A DNA stretch of 45,650 nucleotides from contig JAKPXD010000013.1 of NCBI GenBank assembly GCA_029570385.1, forward strand, positions 1 to 45,650. The letters are read 5' to 3'. The position numbers and the translations under genes were made by a program. The notes under the pieces are model-generated. The model was not told where the DNA came from, ran no database searches, and was given only the letters and a program-made list of their open reading frames with translations. Shown piece by piece: positions 8,705-18,241 of the stretch. The stretch comes from a bacterium (GTDB taxonomy: Bacteria; Patescibacteriota; Patescibacteriia; Patescibacteriales; Patescibacteriaceae). Position 1 is the first letter of the stretch; every line of letters starts with the position of its first letter.

Positions 8705-9250
8705 TTATAATTTATAAATCCTTAGCCAATTAGTTAAATCGACTTGCACCTCCTTAATTGGTTCATATCCGGGCAAATGAAACTGATTACTGATCAAATA
8801 GGATCCCGGACGCGCTTCTTTTTGCAATTTTAAAGATAACTTAGCCGTTAATGATTGTCCTAGATAACAATAAAAGCAATCACCCTTAGCCAAAGATATT
8901 TTTAAAAAATCCTTACGGCGCAATTTGATTTTACTGCCAACCACGGCCAGTTGGATCTTGGCCAACAGATAAAGGGTCGTTAAAATTTCCACCCCAATAA
9001 GGGTATATTTACTTTTAGCAGATTTTTCTAAACGACGCAAGAAGCCAGCCTTGCCGCAGCCCAATTCATAAATTTTAGCGCCAGCTGGTAAATTCAATTC
9101 GTGGAATTGTTTGACCGCCTCGTCCAAAACTTTATTTTTAGTGCTAATAAACGGTGCATAGCCCCGAAATAAAAGATTAAAAAATTCTTCAGCCAAAAAA
9201 ATCAAAACCGCTAAAAAAATAATTGAACCCAGTAGTAAAAACCAAATCAT
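8705..9250 (-). CDS. Membrane-anchored class I methyltransferase-like protein
   Basis: 181 aa. Residues 1-25 are a hydrophobic anchor, followed by a Rossmann-type SAM-binding motif (KIYELGCGKAGFLRRLE, about 59-75) and a second strand ending in GVE. The later FYCYLGQSL and PGSYLISNQF segments fit the rest of a short class I methyltransferase. The layout (one N-terminal helix plus a compact domain) recalls small lysine methyltransferases that act at membranes, but the substrate cannot be read from sequence. It sits between tRNA-His and tRNA-Arg, about five bases from the former, suggesting one transcript. Confidence 0.75.
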   Translation of the reverse strand: MIWFLLLGSIIFLAVLIFLAEEFFNLLFRGYAPFISTKNKVLDEAVKQFHELNLPAGAKIYELGCGKAGFLRRLEKSAKSKYTLIGVEILTTLYLLAKIQLAVVGSKIKLRRKDFLKISLAKGDCFYCYLGQSLTAKLSLKLQKEARPGSYLISNQFHLPGYEPIKEVQVDLTNWLRIYKL

Positions 9251-9277
9251 ACTATTATAACTATTTTAATAAAAGCG

Positions 9278-9349
9278 TACGCCCAGGGGGAATCGAACCC
9301 TCATAACCAGCTTAGAAGGCTGGTGTTCTATCCATTGAACTATGGGCGC
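9278..9349 (-). tRNA. tRNA-Arg (anticodon TCT)
   Basis: Minus strand: acceptor GCGCCCA/TGGGCGT with one G-T pair, anticodon stem CCAGC/GCTGG, loop CTTCTAA (anticodon TCT, reads AGA/AGG), T loop TTCGATT, discriminator A. One T-stem pair is an A-C mismatch in my fold. CCA is not encoded. Confidence 0.93.
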
Positions 9350-9400
9350 CAAACTATGTCCAATTTAACAGGGGCACCCCCTTTTGTCAATGTAAATTAA

Positions 9401-10054
9401 TCAATTATCCGTCACCATAACTTGACGGACAATGGTGGTTCGGCCACCATATTTTTTGACGGCTGTTATGCTCAAATTATTAATACCGGAACGCAGATTA
9501 ACCAGTTGGCTAAAATTGCCGACCCGATCGCTTAATAATGTCTCACCATTGATCTCCAATTGAACTTCTGGCTCGGTTTGACCAACAATCCATAATTGTT
9601 TTTGATTGGTGGCCAGATCGCCAGCCGGACTAGTAACCAATAATTTAGGCGGGGCAACAATATTTTTTAAAGATAAAACAATATAAATAGCCGCCACCAA
9701 GATCGCTAATGCGACTAGACTATTACGAACAATCTGCGGATATGACCATAAATCTCTTTTTCTTACTAAACGGCGGCCAAAAAAATTATCCCGTTGGCTG
9801 TTATCACTACTCCGCCAACAATCAATGATTGGGGCTGCTTCTTCGGCTGAGAACCCAAGCATTTGTAAATAATCAACAACAACCTTAACCAAATTAACCC
9901 TGACCGGCAAATGATCAAAATTATTATCTTCAATAGCTCGAATATGTTCAGGCTTAATCTTAAGCCGTCGAGCGCAAAATAGGACTGACCAATTCTTGGC
10001 GAGACGCCGATCTTTGATAACCGAACCAAAATTACTGGTCGTCCTACTAGACAT
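9401..10054 (-). CDS. RodZ-like protein: HTH, one membrane helix, extracytoplasmic beta domain
   Basis: Residues 9-75 resemble the RodZ-type HTH (FGSVIKDRRLAKNWSVLFCARRLKIKPEHIRAIED). A single membrane helix lies at about 111-128. The outer part (about 134-217) looks like the immunoglobulin-like/glucodextranase-B type domain common in such proteins (VTSPAGDLATN...QTEPEVQLEINGE...VGNFSQLVNLRSGINNLSITA). In model bacteria RodZ ties the MreB cytoskeleton to the cell wall machinery. That role here is inferred. It is last in the run comM/SBP/pilin/RodZ-like, 22 bases after the pilin gene. Confidence 0.75.
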   Translation of the reverse strand: MSSRTTSNFGSVIKDRRLAKNWSVLFCARRLKIKPEHIRAIEDNNFDHLPVRVNLVKVVVDYLQMLGFSAEEAAPIIDCWRSSDNSQRDNFFGRRLVRKRDLWSYPQIVRNSLVALAILVAAIYIVLSLKNIVAPPKLLVTSPAGDLATNQKQLWIVGQTEPEVQLEINGETLLSDRVGNFSQLVNLRSGINNLSITAVKKYGGRTTIVRQVMVTDN

Positions 10055-10076
10055 AAATATTAATAATCGCCGTCAG

Positions 10077-10481
10077 CTATTTATTCCCCATTACCTGGTC
10101 AATTTTGTCTCTCGGCCAAGATTGTTTAACCCCAACAATATTTAAAACAAAATTGATAATCAGATAACTGCACAAAATAATCGCTAAACCGATTAATGCA
10201 TTAACAACCGTATCACGACCACTTTCAAAAGCCTTGGATCGACCCGCAGCAGTAATCATCTGGATTCCGCCCCAAACAAACATAACCAAAGCAAAGGTGC
10301 CAGAAAGCCCTAATATAGCTTTACCAACAAAAATAATCATAGTCTCAAAAGAAGCTATAGTATAGTTGCCGTCTTCATAACCTTCAGTCGGCACTATTTG
10401 CCGCTCTTGAGCTAGAACCGTAACAGGTAAAAAACAAAACGTGATAATAGCTAACAAACAGAACAATTTATAAATTTTCAT
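10077..10481 (-). CDS. TrbC/VirB2-like pilin subunit
   Basis: 134 aa with a cleavable signal peptide (MKIYKLFCLLAIITFCFLPVTVLA, cut after A24 or so) and two hydrophobic helices (about 44-72 and 89-116) separated by a short polar loop (AAGRSKAFESGRD). This is the architecture of VirB2/TrbC pilins. CPR-type genomes often carry such genes without a conjugation apparatus, and none is visible here. The upstream neighbour is a solute-binding lipoprotein, nine bases away, so the two are probably co-expressed. Confidence 0.75.
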   Translation of the reverse strand: MKIYKLFCLLAIITFCFLPVTVLAQERQIVPTEGYEDGNYTIASFETMIIFVGKAILGLSGTFALVMFVWGGIQMITAAGRSKAFESGRDTVVNALIGLAIILCSYLIINFVLNIVGVKQSWPRDKIDQVMGNK

Positions 10482-10490
10482 ATATTTTTT

Positions 10491-11903
10491 TTATTGGCTG
10501 GGCGCCGCTATGGTTTGCTGTAATTTGCCAATGGCTAAATTAATAATCGCTTCAAGCTGATCGGGCGCGTTTAAAACGCCATCAATCATTTCGCCGATAA
10601 CCTTATGTGCCATGGCAGAATCATAACCACGATACCAACTACGCGCTGTTAATAGCTGACTAGCAAAAACATCCAAATACTCCTTAGACAATTGTTCTTC
10701 AATTAAGCTGCGTAAAGCTGTCGGTCGCTGAGTTTTATCCAAATAACTGCCGACATTTTCAGCCTTGGTCATAAATTGAATAAAATCCCAAGCCTCATTG
10801 CTATGCTGGCTCTTTTTGGAAACAGTTTCCACCCAATAGTTAGCGATATTAACTGGCTGACTAGTGCTGGCGATTTGTGGTAATTTACTAATACCAATAT
10901 TTAAATCTTTAAGATATTGACCGGCATCACCGCCAGTAAAACCGGTGCGACGGGCAGCGATAATCAATGGTATGTGATAACTATAGCCAAACATAATCGC
11001 GGCTTGGCCACGCACAAATAAATCAAAAGAGTTACCTAGGCTCTTGTCCCAACAATAAACTTCTTTGTTAATATTAGCAAAATCGCTATAAAAACGAACA
11101 GCATCAATACCAGGATAGTAGTTGGAACCATCCGACGATTGACGATTAAAAACTACGCGGCCATTCTCAATAACTGGGGCGCGACTTTGCAGCATTAAAG
11201 CGGCCACGATATCAGCCGATCTTTCCACATTACTGCCGCCGCCGATAGCCGCGCCAGCTTGAATAATTTGACCCTGAGCATCGCGCTTGGTTAAACGCTT
11301 GACTGTATCCTGAAAATTCTTATCCCAATAGGCGGGTGGATTAATAATACCCTCATTATTAAAAAGATCTTTACGATAAAACATAGCTAGCGTATCAACC
11401 GATAACGGCAAACCCATAATCTTATTATCAATAATAACATCATCAGCGACTACATCCACAAAATTGGCTCGCAGATCCTTAATCGTCAGGCTGCGACTAT
11501 TTCTTAATTCGTAGATTGTTTCCTTTTTAATCGTCCCCTTAACTATTGGATAAACCATAGTAATAGTATCGGGCATCGGTGAAATTTTGGCTTGGTAACG
11601 AGATAGCCAACTACTTTCAATAGAAAAAATATCTGGACCGCGATCTTCAGCTAGAGCATTAATGATCTCCTTTTCATATTCCTCATAACGCAGCTTGCGA
11701 TAATTAATGGTGATATTTGGATGCAACGCCTTATACTTAGTTAAAATTTCTTCAAAATCATCCGGCTCATCCCAGGCTCGCCAATAGTTGAGAGTAATTG
11801 GCTGCATACTTTCTTTGACAGCACTAGATTGAAGACGACAGCCAAAACCGCTAGTCATCAAACCGATGGCCAATAAAGATAAGCAGCTGATTTTTTTCCA
11901 CAT
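10491..11903 (-). CDS. Extracellular solute-binding lipoprotein, family 1 (sugar-type)
   Basis: 470 aa with a lipoprotein signal whose probable lipidated residue is Cys22 (TSGFGC). The mature part has the family-1 pattern: ITLNYWRAWDEPDDFEEILTKYKALHPNITINY near the N-terminus, VDTLAMFYRKDLF, and SNEAWDFIQFMT near the C-terminus. Such proteins normally deliver sugars or glycerol-phosphate compounds to an ABC permease. No permease or ATPase gene is in the window. It lies between comM and the pilin gene with gaps of three and nine bases. The ligand is unknown. Confidence 0.85.
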   Translation of the reverse strand: MWKKISCLSLLAIGLMTSGFGCRLQSSAVKESMQPITLNYWRAWDEPDDFEEILTKYKALHPNITINYRKLRYEEYEKEIINALAEDRGPDIFSIESSWLSRYQAKISPMPDTITMVYPIVKGTIKKETIYELRNSRSLTIKDLRANFVDVVADDVIIDNKIMGLPLSVDTLAMFYRKDLFNNEGIINPPAYWDKNFQDTVKRLTKRDAQGQIIQAGAAIGGGSNVERSADIVAALMLQSRAPVIENGRVVFNRQSSDGSNYYPGIDAVRFYSDFANINKEVYCWDKSLGNSFDLFVRGQAAIMFGYSYHIPLIIAARRTGFTGGDAGQYLKDLNIGISKLPQIASTSQPVNIANYWVETVSKKSQHSNEAWDFIQFMTKAENVGSYLDKTQRPTALRSLIEEQLSKEYLDVFASQLLTARSWYRGYDSAMAHKVIGEMIDGVLNAPDQLEAIINLAIGKLQQTIAAPSQ

Positions 11904-11906
11904 AAA

Positions 11907-13424
11907 TTAATAATTAGCAAAACGATATTGTAGACTCTCTGCTAAATGTATTTTAGCAATTGTTGGCTCATTAGCCAAATCGGCAATGGTTCTGGCTAAA
12001 CGTAAAACTCGAAAATAGCCGCGCGCCGATAGGTTTAACTGATCGACTGCCTGGCGTAATAAGGCTTGGCCATAACGATCAATCAAACAAAATTGTTTTA
12101 TCGCTAGTGGCGTTAAATCGCCATTAGTCAAAAATTTGGTGCCGGCCAAACGCTGTTTTTGTTGCTGACGAGCCGACTCAACCCTTCGTCTAACTTCGGC
12201 CGAGCTTTCGAGTTTAACGCCATAAGAAAAATCAGCCGGACGAACTCGTTGGATTGTCAACTGTAAATCTAGACGATCAAGCAATGGTCCAGATAATTTA
12301 CGGCGATAATTAGCAATCTGCCGCGAGCTACAGCGGCAAACTTGCCGATTATCACCAAAAAACCCGCAAGGGCAAGGATTCATGGCAGCTATCAATAAAA
12401 ACTGTGCTGGAAAAATCAACTGGCCAATCGTCCGATTAATGGTGGCAAAACCATCTTCGAGCGGCTGCCTTAAGCCCTCTAAGACGGCGCGAGAAAATTC
12501 TGGCAGTTCATCTAAAAAAAGCACGCCGCGATGAGCCAAAGAAATCTCTCCCGGGCTAGGCCATGAACCGCCGCCAATAATTGAAGCTGCTGAAGCGCTA
12601 TGATGCGGACTACGAAAAGGCCGAATGCTGGGCGGCTGATTAGCTCCCTTGAGATAGCCGGCAATACTATAAATCTTAGCCACCTCAATCGCCTCATCAG
12701 CGGCCAGACCAGTCAAGATACCTGGAACAGCTTTAGCCAGCATAGTCTTACCTGATCCCGGCGGACCGATCATTAACAAATTATGGTTACCGGCAGCGGC
12801 AATCTCTAGCGCCCGCTTGGCGGTCTCTTGACCACATACATGGCTAAAATCAACAACAACAGCTGGTTCAATTGAATTATTATCCAATCTCTTAATAGTT
12901 AGAGGCTGGCTTAAACCTCGTAACTGCCCAATAATCTGTTTTAAATCAGTAGCTGGCCAAACGGTTAATCCATCGACGATTTGCGCTTCCGCAGCGTTGC
13001 CCGCCGGCACAATAATAGCTCGCAGTCCAAGCTCTTTGGCTAAACAAGCGGCCGGCAAAACACCGCTCACTGGACGAGTTTGTCCGTCAAGCGACAATTC
13101 GCCCAAACACATAACCTGTCGCAAACAACCGCTGGGCAACTGACCGCTAGCCAATAAAATACTAAGCGCAATTGGCAAATCATAATTCGGACCCTGTTTG
13201 CGTAAATCAGCCGGAGCTAAATTAATCGTAATTTTAAGCTTCGGCAACGATAAACCTGAATTACGCAACGCACTACGGACCCGCTCTTTCGCCTCCGAAA
13301 TTGAAGCATCAGGCAATCCAACAATAATAAAAGAGCCGATATCGCCGCTCCCAATATCGGATTCGGCCTCCACTAGCTCAGCCGCTAAGCCACTAAGGCC
13401 AGCTGATAAAACTTTGGCTGACAT
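11907..13424 (-). CDS. comM: ComM/YifB family AAA+ ATPase (Mg-chelatase-like)
   Basis: N-terminal Lon-protease-like fold (SAKVLSAGLSGLAAELVEAE..., VGLPDASISEAKERVRSALRNSG), then an AAA+ domain with Walker A GPPGSGKTM, Walker B GVLFLDELPEF, the zinc-like NPCPCGFFGD and the C-terminal Mg-chelatase helical part. Proteobacterial ComM is a helicase promoting branch migration during natural transformation. I start at the ATG at 13424 (MSAKV), which matches family N-termini. The upstream TTG at 13457 would add eleven unrelated residues. It is the first gene of the run ending with the RodZ-like gene. Confidence 0.93.
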   Translation of the reverse strand: MSAKVLSAGLSGLAAELVEAESDIGSGDIGSFIIVGLPDASISEAKERVRSALRNSGLSLPKLKITINLAPADLRKQGPNYDLPIALSILLASGQLPSGCLRQVMCLGELSLDGQTRPVSGVLPAACLAKELGLRAIIVPAGNAAEAQIVDGLTVWPATDLKQIIGQLRGLSQPLTIKRLDNNSIEPAVVVDFSHVCGQETAKRALEIAAAGNHNLLMIGPPGSGKTMLAKAVPGILTGLAADEAIEVAKIYSIAGYLKGANQPPSIRPFRSPHHSASAASIIGGGSWPSPGEISLAHRGVLFLDELPEFSRAVLEGLRQPLEDGFATINRTIGQLIFPAQFLLIAAMNPCPCGFFGDNRQVCRCSSRQIANYRRKLSGPLLDRLDLQLTIQRVRPADFSYGVKLESSAEVRRRVESARQQQKQRLAGTKFLTNGDLTPLAIKQFCLIDRYGQALLRQAVDQLNLSARGYFRVLRLARTIADLANEPTIAKIHLAESLQYRFANY

Positions 13425-13500
13425 AATTAAAAAGAACAGGTGAATATGAACCGGCAAGCCGCCGCTTCATCCCCTCCTGAGATTAAGAATTAGCTACTGC

Positions 13501-13530
13501 ATTATAGCCTAAAAAGAAAAAATCGGCCAA
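13501..13530 (-). promoter_or_regulatory. Possible comM promoter nested against a terminator
   Basis: Minus strand TTGGCC (13525-13530), 18-bp spacer, TATAAT (13501-13506). The -35 falls inside the hairpin that ends the upstream gene, so termination and re-initiation share DNA. Predicted leader about 70 nt. Confidence 0.4.
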
Positions 13531-13547
13531 TCTGACCGATTTTTTCT
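13515..13547 (-). terminator. Terminator of the gyrA / thioredoxin-lipoprotein unit
   Basis: AGAAAAAATCGG (13515-13526) and its exact complement (13536-13547) make a 12-bp stem with a 9-nt loop. The stem ends in a T-rich run on the minus strand, just past the lipoprotein stop. Confidence 0.8.
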
Positions 13548-13573
13548 AAAACGACAACTATATATTATTATCG

Positions 13574-14521
13574 CTATTCGCAACTACCAGCCGCTGTTCC
13601 ATTATTCTCTGAAGTAAACCCGGCAGCCGGACTATCACTAGATAACTGAGCCGAACATTCTTCGGGCGAATTATTAAAAGCTGAGCAAATAGTCTTTAAC
13701 AAGCTGGCGCTATCACGATTAACGCTAATTTCTTGATCATTAATAATCAAAGTCGGCGACCCTTGGACATTATATTTGGTATTGTCTGTTTTATCGACAT
13801 CAAATGGTGGGAATTGCCCATTCCAAGCATCTTTATTGTTATAACTAGCCGTAATATTAAATTGTTTATCAGCAGCGCTAATACAAGATTGCAAAGAAGT
13901 TTCATTAATCTTAGCCTCCTTATAGCAATCACTGGCTTTCCCAGAGTTAATAAAACAACTCAAATAAGCGGTAAACTTATCATTTTGTTCTTTTTGAATA
14001 CAATATTGGGCCAAATTCTCGTCAATTTCCGGTTTATCATGCATAGCATAGTCGCAGAACTTAATTTTAAAATCAATTTTGTCGCCCAATTTCTCAACAA
14101 CCGGCAATATGCCTCGTTCCATCTGTAAACCATAAGGACAATAGCTCATAACAAATAGTTCCACAACCGGTTTGTCGCTTTTTTTCTCAACAGTAGCGGC
14201 CGCTGATTCAGCTTCGGAACTGCCGGATAATTGTTGTGTTATTTCGTCAATATCCATAGCTTGCGGGAAAAATAATTTACCATCACGACTCAAATAAGAA
14301 TCAACTGGGTCGCCGCTACCAACATCCACTTTTAATTTATAAAAACCATCAATCAACTCTATCTCTTTGATAGTCGCCTGGCTACCCGGCCGCATCAGAG
14401 CAGTATTAATAAATTTTTCCGCTCGTTCTTTGGCTTGATCGGGCTTTAAATTCTTGGGCCGACTAGCGCAACCAGTCAGCATGACAATGGCGGCCAAACT
14501 CAGCAATAACCATTTTTTCAT
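13574..14521 (-). CDS. Thioredoxin-fold lipoprotein with CPYG motif
   Basis: 315 aa. The signal sequence ends in LTGC with lipidated Cys18. Residues 20-95 form a small domain, then a low-complexity linker (about 98-116). The thioredoxin-like domain begins at VVELFVMSYCPYG, with Cys128 in a one-cysteine CPYG motif rather than CxxC. The family's cis-Pro element is visible in GSPTLIINDQEI. At least eight further cysteines are present (for example FCDY, YCIQ, SCF, DCYKEA, SCIS), and the C-terminus is GSCE. A role in extracytoplasmic thiol chemistry is plausible. It is the last gene of the MBL/TM/gyrA unit. Confidence 0.75.
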   Translation of the reverse strand: MKKWLLLSLAAIVMLTGCASRPKNLKPDQAKERAEKFINTALMRPGSQATIKEIELIDGFYKLKVDVGSGDPVDSYLSRDGKLFFPQAMDIDEITQQLSGSSEAESAAATVEKKSDKPVVELFVMSYCPYGLQMERGILPVVEKLGDKIDFKIKFCDYAMHDKPEIDENLAQYCIQKEQNDKFTAYLSCFINSGKASDCYKEAKINETSLQSCISAADKQFNITASYNNKDAWNGQFPPFDVDKTDNTKYNVQGSPTLIINDQEISVNRDSASLLKTICSAFNNSPEECSAQLSSDSPAAGFTSENNGTAAGSCE

Positions 14522-14546
14522 AAATAAAAACTTAAATAATTAATAT

Positions 14547-17081
14547 CTAAAGCCAGGTTACCCCAACTACCTGGTCATTATTTTCTTTAAAACGCATCAA
14601 GCAAACACCTTGAGTGTCGCGACCGGATTCATTAACTGTCTTAAAAGGCAGACGGATGACTTGACCATGCTTAGACATAATAATCAAGTCTTTGTCTTCC
14701 ATGGTTTTTTTATTAACCAAGAAAGCATTGACTAATTCACCGGTTTTATTGGTAATTTTGGCTGTCTTAATACCCGATCCGCCACGATTTTGAACCTTAT
14801 ACTGAGACAGACTGGTCCGCTTGCCATAACCATTAGCCATGACTGACAAAACTTGATAATCTTTCAATTTTTCGCCATCAACCCTAATAACTCCCATACC
14901 GATAATCCGATCTTTAGCCTTGAGCCGCATGCCAATTACACCACTGGCGCCACGCCCCATATCGCGAACATCCCCTTCGTGGAAACGAATGGCTTGACCA
15001 TGAGCGGTTACCATTTGAATCTGATCATTACCGGTGGTCGGCTTAACCCAAATCAATTGATCGCTGTCCTTAAGTTTGATAGCAATTAACCCACTGCGCC
15101 GGACATTATCAAAAGCATTGATGCGGACTTTCTTAACTAAGCCGCGCCGCGTAGCAAAAAACAGATACTCCTTATTAGCCATCTTATCTAGTGGTAAAAT
15201 AGCGGTAACTTGCTCGCCATTAGCTAATTGCAAAAAATTAACGATCGCCTGCCCTTTGGATGTTCTGGAGGCTAAAGGCAATTCATAAGCCTTTAATTCA
15301 AAAACTCGACCATGACTGGTAAAGAATAACAAATTACTATGAGTCATGGTAGTAAACAAAAATTGCACTGAATCTTCTTCTTTAGTGGTTAAACCAATTA
15401 CGCCTTTACCGCCACGGCCCTGAACCTTAAAGGTATCGCCAGGCAAACGCTTGATATAGCCATCCCTAGTCATAATCACTACCGCTTCTTCATTGGGAAT
15501 CAAATCTTCAGCCTTAAAATTCTTAACACTTTGGTCTACAACGCCGGTACGACGATCATCGCCAAACTTTTCAACAATATCCTGGCATTCCTGCTTAATA
15601 ATCTTTAACACCAAACTATCGGACGATAAAATACTCTCTAACTCGGCAATAGTTTTTAATTTATCCTTGAGTTCAGTTTTAATCTTTAATGTTTCGAGAT
15701 TAGCTAATGTCTGTAGCTTCATTTCCAGAATGGCCACAGCTTGCCGCTCAGATAGCTTAAACTGCTTAATTAAATTAGCCTTGGCCTTATCTTTGTCTTT
15801 AGAGGCCTTAATAGTGGCAATAACTTCATCAATATGGGCTAAAGCAATCATTAAGCCTTCCAAAATATGGGCCCGATCCTTAGCTTTGGCCAACTCATAA
15901 GCAGTCCGACGGCGCACCACCTCTTGGCGATGTTTAATAAATTCTTCTAAAATGGTTTTAAGATTTAAAACTCGAGGCTGTAGTCCATCCACCAAGGCCA
16001 GCATGTTAACATGAAAAGTTTCTTGCAGCTGGGTTTGCTTATATAAAACATTTAAAATCTTCTTCGGGTAACTATCTCTCTTAAGATCAATAACGATTCT
16101 AACACCGTCTTTGTCCGATTCATCACGCAAATCACGGATGCCTTCAATTTTTTTGTCTTTGACTAAATCAGCAATCTTTTCCACCAAAATTGCTTTATTA
16201 ACCTGATAAGGAATCTCGCTGATAACAATCTGAAAATTATCGTGACCATGTTCAACAATTTCAGCCCGACCACGCATCACAATCCCTCCTTTGCCAGTGG
16301 TATAGGCTCGTAAAATATCTTCTCGGTTATAAATTAAGCCGCCAGTCGGGAAATCAGGGCCCTTAATAAACTCCATTAATTCTTCAACGGTAGCTTCAGG
16401 GTTGTCAATTAAATGCAAAATAGCGCCGACCACCTCACGCAAATTGTGGGGCGGAATATTGGTAGCCATACCAACAGCAATACCCATGCATCCATTGAGC
16501 AACAACTGCGGAATCTTGGCTGGTAAAACTTGCGGTTCATTTTGCGATCCGTCAAAATTAGCAACCATATTGACCGTGTCTTTGTCTAAATCAAACAACA
16601 TCTCTTCAGCAATGGCCGATAATTTGGCCTCGGTATAACGCATGGCCGCCGGCCGATCACCGTCAACTGAGCCGAAGTTGCCTTGACCGCGGACCATCAT
16701 ATAACGCATAGCAAAATCCTGAGCCATTCGCGCCATTGAGTCGTAAACGGCGCTATCGCCATGCGGATGATATTTACCAAGCACTTCACCGACTACAGTG
16801 GCTGATTTACGAAATTTGCCGCCAGAACGCAAACCCAGTGACCACATAGCATAAAGAATCCGCCGATGCACTGGCTTGAGACCATCACGAACATCAGGCA
16901 GTGCCCGAGAAACAATAACACTCATGGCATAGTCCAAATAGGACTGCCGCATTTCCTCAATAATCGGTTGAGCTAAAATCAAACCATGTGGAGTGGTTAT
17001 TTCAGCTGGTCGGGCTGATTCCTCAATGTTGTGATCATCAGCTGGGCTGATATGGGAAACTGGTGATTTTTTTTTGGTCAT
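14547..17081 (-). CDS. gyrA: DNA gyrase subunit A
   Basis: Cuts and rejoins DNA in gyrase, which introduces negative supercoils. The catalytic Tyr149 lies in [11 protein letters not shown]. The breakage-reunion domain has [12 protein letters not shown], with Ser110 and Asp114 at the positions of E. coli Ser83 and Asp87, i.e. the quinolone-sensitive state. The GyrA box QGRGGKG is at 554-560 and supports gyrase over topoisomerase IV. The C-terminal beta-pinwheel blades follow. Length (844 aa) is normal, with a 30-residue N-terminal extension. Nine bases after the small TM gene; no Shine-Dalgarno seen. Confidence 0.96.
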   Translation of the reverse strand: MTKKKSPVSHISPADDHNIEESARPAEITTPHGLILAQPIIEEMRQSYLDYAMSVIVSRALPDVRDGLKPVHRRILYAMWSLGLRSGGKFRKSATVVGEVLGKYHPHGDSAVYDSMARMAQDFAMRYMMVRGQGNFGSVDGDRPAAMRYTEAKLSAIAEEMLFDLDKDTVNMVANFDGSQNEPQVLPAKIPQLLLNGCMGIAVGMATNIPPHNLREVVGAILHLIDNPEATVEELMEFIKGPDFPTGGLIYNREDILRAYTTGKGGIVMRGRAEIVEHGHDNFQIVISEIPYQVNKAILVEKIADLVKDKKIEGIRDLRDESDKDGVRIVIDLKRDSYPKKILNVLYKQTQLQETFHVNMLALVDGLQPRVLNLKTILEEFIKHRQEVVRRRTAYELAKAKDRAHILEGLMIALAHIDEVIATIKASKDKDKAKANLIKQFKLSERQAVAILEMKLQTLANLETLKIKTELKDKLKTIAELESILSSDSLVLKIIKQECQDIVEKFGDDRRTGVVDQSVKNFKAEDLIPNEEAVVIMTRDGYIKRLPGDTFKVQGRGGKGVIGLTTKEEDSVQFLFTTMTHSNLLFFTSHGRVFELKAYELPLASRTSKGQAIVNFLQLANGEQVTAILPLDKMANKEYLFFATRRGLVKKVRINAFDNVRRSGLIAIKLKDSDQLIWVKPTTGNDQIQMVTAHGQAIRFHEGDVRDMGRGASGVIGMRLKAKDRIIGMGVIRVDGEKLKDYQVLSVMANGYGKRTSLSQYKVQNRGGSGIKTAKITNKTGELVNAFLVNKKTMEDKDLIIMSKHGQVIRLPFKTVNESGRDTQGVCLMRFKENNDQVVGVTWL

Positions 17082-17089
17082 AAACTTGG

Positions 17090-17467
17090 TTAATCGGTTG
17101 ACTGATTAGGTAATTTCTCTAATTTTTGGCGTAATTTGTCAAGCTGAAGACGATTCTGCTCTTGCAGTAATCGCGCCTCTGGAGTGGTGGAAGAATCGGT
17201 AGTTGTGGCAATTTTTTCTAATAATTCACTACCTTTATTGACTTCTTCTAGCCCGGCATCTAAATCCTGACGAATTTGATTAATATCCAATAATGGCTGC
17301 TCCTGGTTTTTTTGCTTGCTAATAAAAGAAAGCCGTAAGCTATAAAACCAAAAGACCAATAATATAGTCATGATAGCCGTAATACCAACCCAAGCAAGCA
17401 AACGTCGTTTCTCAATTGGCCAATCGGCCGGGCTGGAAGCCTTGTTAATAAGCCGCTGACGCTTCAT
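17090..17467 (-). CDS. Single-pass membrane protein with coiled-coil tail, unknown
   Basis: 125 aa not recognised as a family. A basic N-terminus (MKRQRLINK) precedes one membrane helix at about 24-46. The rest is polar and predicted helical with heptad-like leucines ([15 protein letters not shown]..., [13 protein letters not shown]). The N-in orientation is expected from the positive charges. It sits four bases after the MBL hydrolase gene and nine before gyrA, so it is co-transcribed with both. Confidence 0.7.
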   Translation of the reverse strand: MKRQRLINKASSPADWPIEKRRLLAWVGITAIMTILLVFWFYSLRLSFISKQKNQEQPLLDINQIRQDLDAGLEEVNKGSELLEKIATTTDSSTTPEARLLQEQNRLQLDKLRQKLEKLPNQSTD

Positions 17468-17471
17468 AAAT

Positions 17472-18128
17472 CTAAGCCGTAACTGATAGAATAATTAATT
17501 GCAAATTTTCACTATCTAGATCGCGACGAACAACCTTCAATTTATCTTCATAGATCGGAGCTAAGCCAATAGCTTTAACAAAATCATCGACAGCAGCAAG
17601 GTTAAAACTTAAACCAGGTAATTTATAGTGCATTGGTATAACTATCTTGGGCTCTATTTGATTAATAACCTCAATCGCCTGTTTGGCATCTAAAGTATAG
17701 TACCCACCGACTGGAACCAATAGAATATCAGTACCAGCCAAACGTTCTAATTGTTTAGCCTCCAAAGTACTGCCCAAATCTCCCAAATGAGTAACTACTA
17801 AATCGCTAAAACCCAAACGGAATATTAAATTGTGCCCACGCTTTGCACCGCCCTGCTGGTCGTGATCGCTGTCCACTCCATCAATAAATAAACCACCGAT
17901 TTCATATTCTCCGGCCATATCTATAACAAATGGTTGACCGCTAACTCCAGACAAAAAATTGTGGTCTTTGTGCTGATGGCTGATGGTAACCACATCGGCC
18001 GATAAATTGGCCGGCAATTTTAATCCGGTATGGCTGGGACTAAATGGATCAAGAACTACAGTAATATCTCGACCATTCATTTTGTCTTGCAACTTGAAAC
18101 ATGATTGTCCTAACCAACTAATAATCAT
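17472..18128 (-). CDS. Metallo-beta-lactamase fold hydrolase
   Basis: 218 aa of the UlaG-like/Lactamase_B_3 group. The metal motif HxHxDH is complete at 51-56 (SHQHKDHN). Further ligand regions are GEYEIGG, THLGDLG and the C-terminal PMHYK. Members are Zn- or Mn-dependent hydrolases, but the substrate cannot be told from sequence. First gene of the unit leading into gyrA, with a good promoter and a short leader that begins with a hairpin. Confidence 0.85.
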   Translation of the reverse strand: MIISWLGQSCFKLQDKMNGRDITVVLDPFSPSHTGLKLPANLSADVVTISHQHKDHNFLSGVSGQPFVIDMAGEYEIGGLFIDGVDSDHDQQGGAKRGHNLIFRLGFSDLVVTHLGDLGSTLEAKQLERLAGTDILLVPVGGYYTLDAKQAIEVINQIEPKIVIPMHYKLPGLSFNLAAVDDFVKAIGLAPIYEDKLKVVRRDLDSENLQLIILSVTA

Positions 18129-18152
18129 AAAATTTATATAAAGACATAACGA

Positions 18153-18204
18153 AGCCCGTTAACCGGGCTGACTTTAATTTAACAAAAATCACGCCAGCTG
18201 TCAA
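18153..18204 (-). promoter_or_regulatory. Promoter and 5'-end hairpin of the MBL-gyrA unit
   Basis: Minus strand: perfect TTGACA (18199-18204), 17-bp spacer, TAAATT (18176-18181). Transcription should start near 18169. Exactly there begins a hairpin, AGCCCG/CGGGCT (18153-18169, 5-nt loop), so the mRNA would carry a stem at its very 5' end. There is no T run after it, which argues against a terminator of the upstream helicase gene. Confidence 0.6.
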
Positions 18205-18241
18205 AGCGATTAAGCTTATTTTAAGACCTAATCAGTGGATT

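Noticed and set aside
13425-13480. Short 25-codon frame after an AGGAGGGG in the comM leader
   Set aside because: The distance from AGGAGG to its ATG is only about two bases, too short to work, and the peptide has no features.
18153-18169. AGCCCG/CGGGCT hairpin as terminator of the helicase gene
   Set aside because: It is more than 70 bases past the helicase stop, no T run follows, and it starts at the predicted 5' end of the next transcript.
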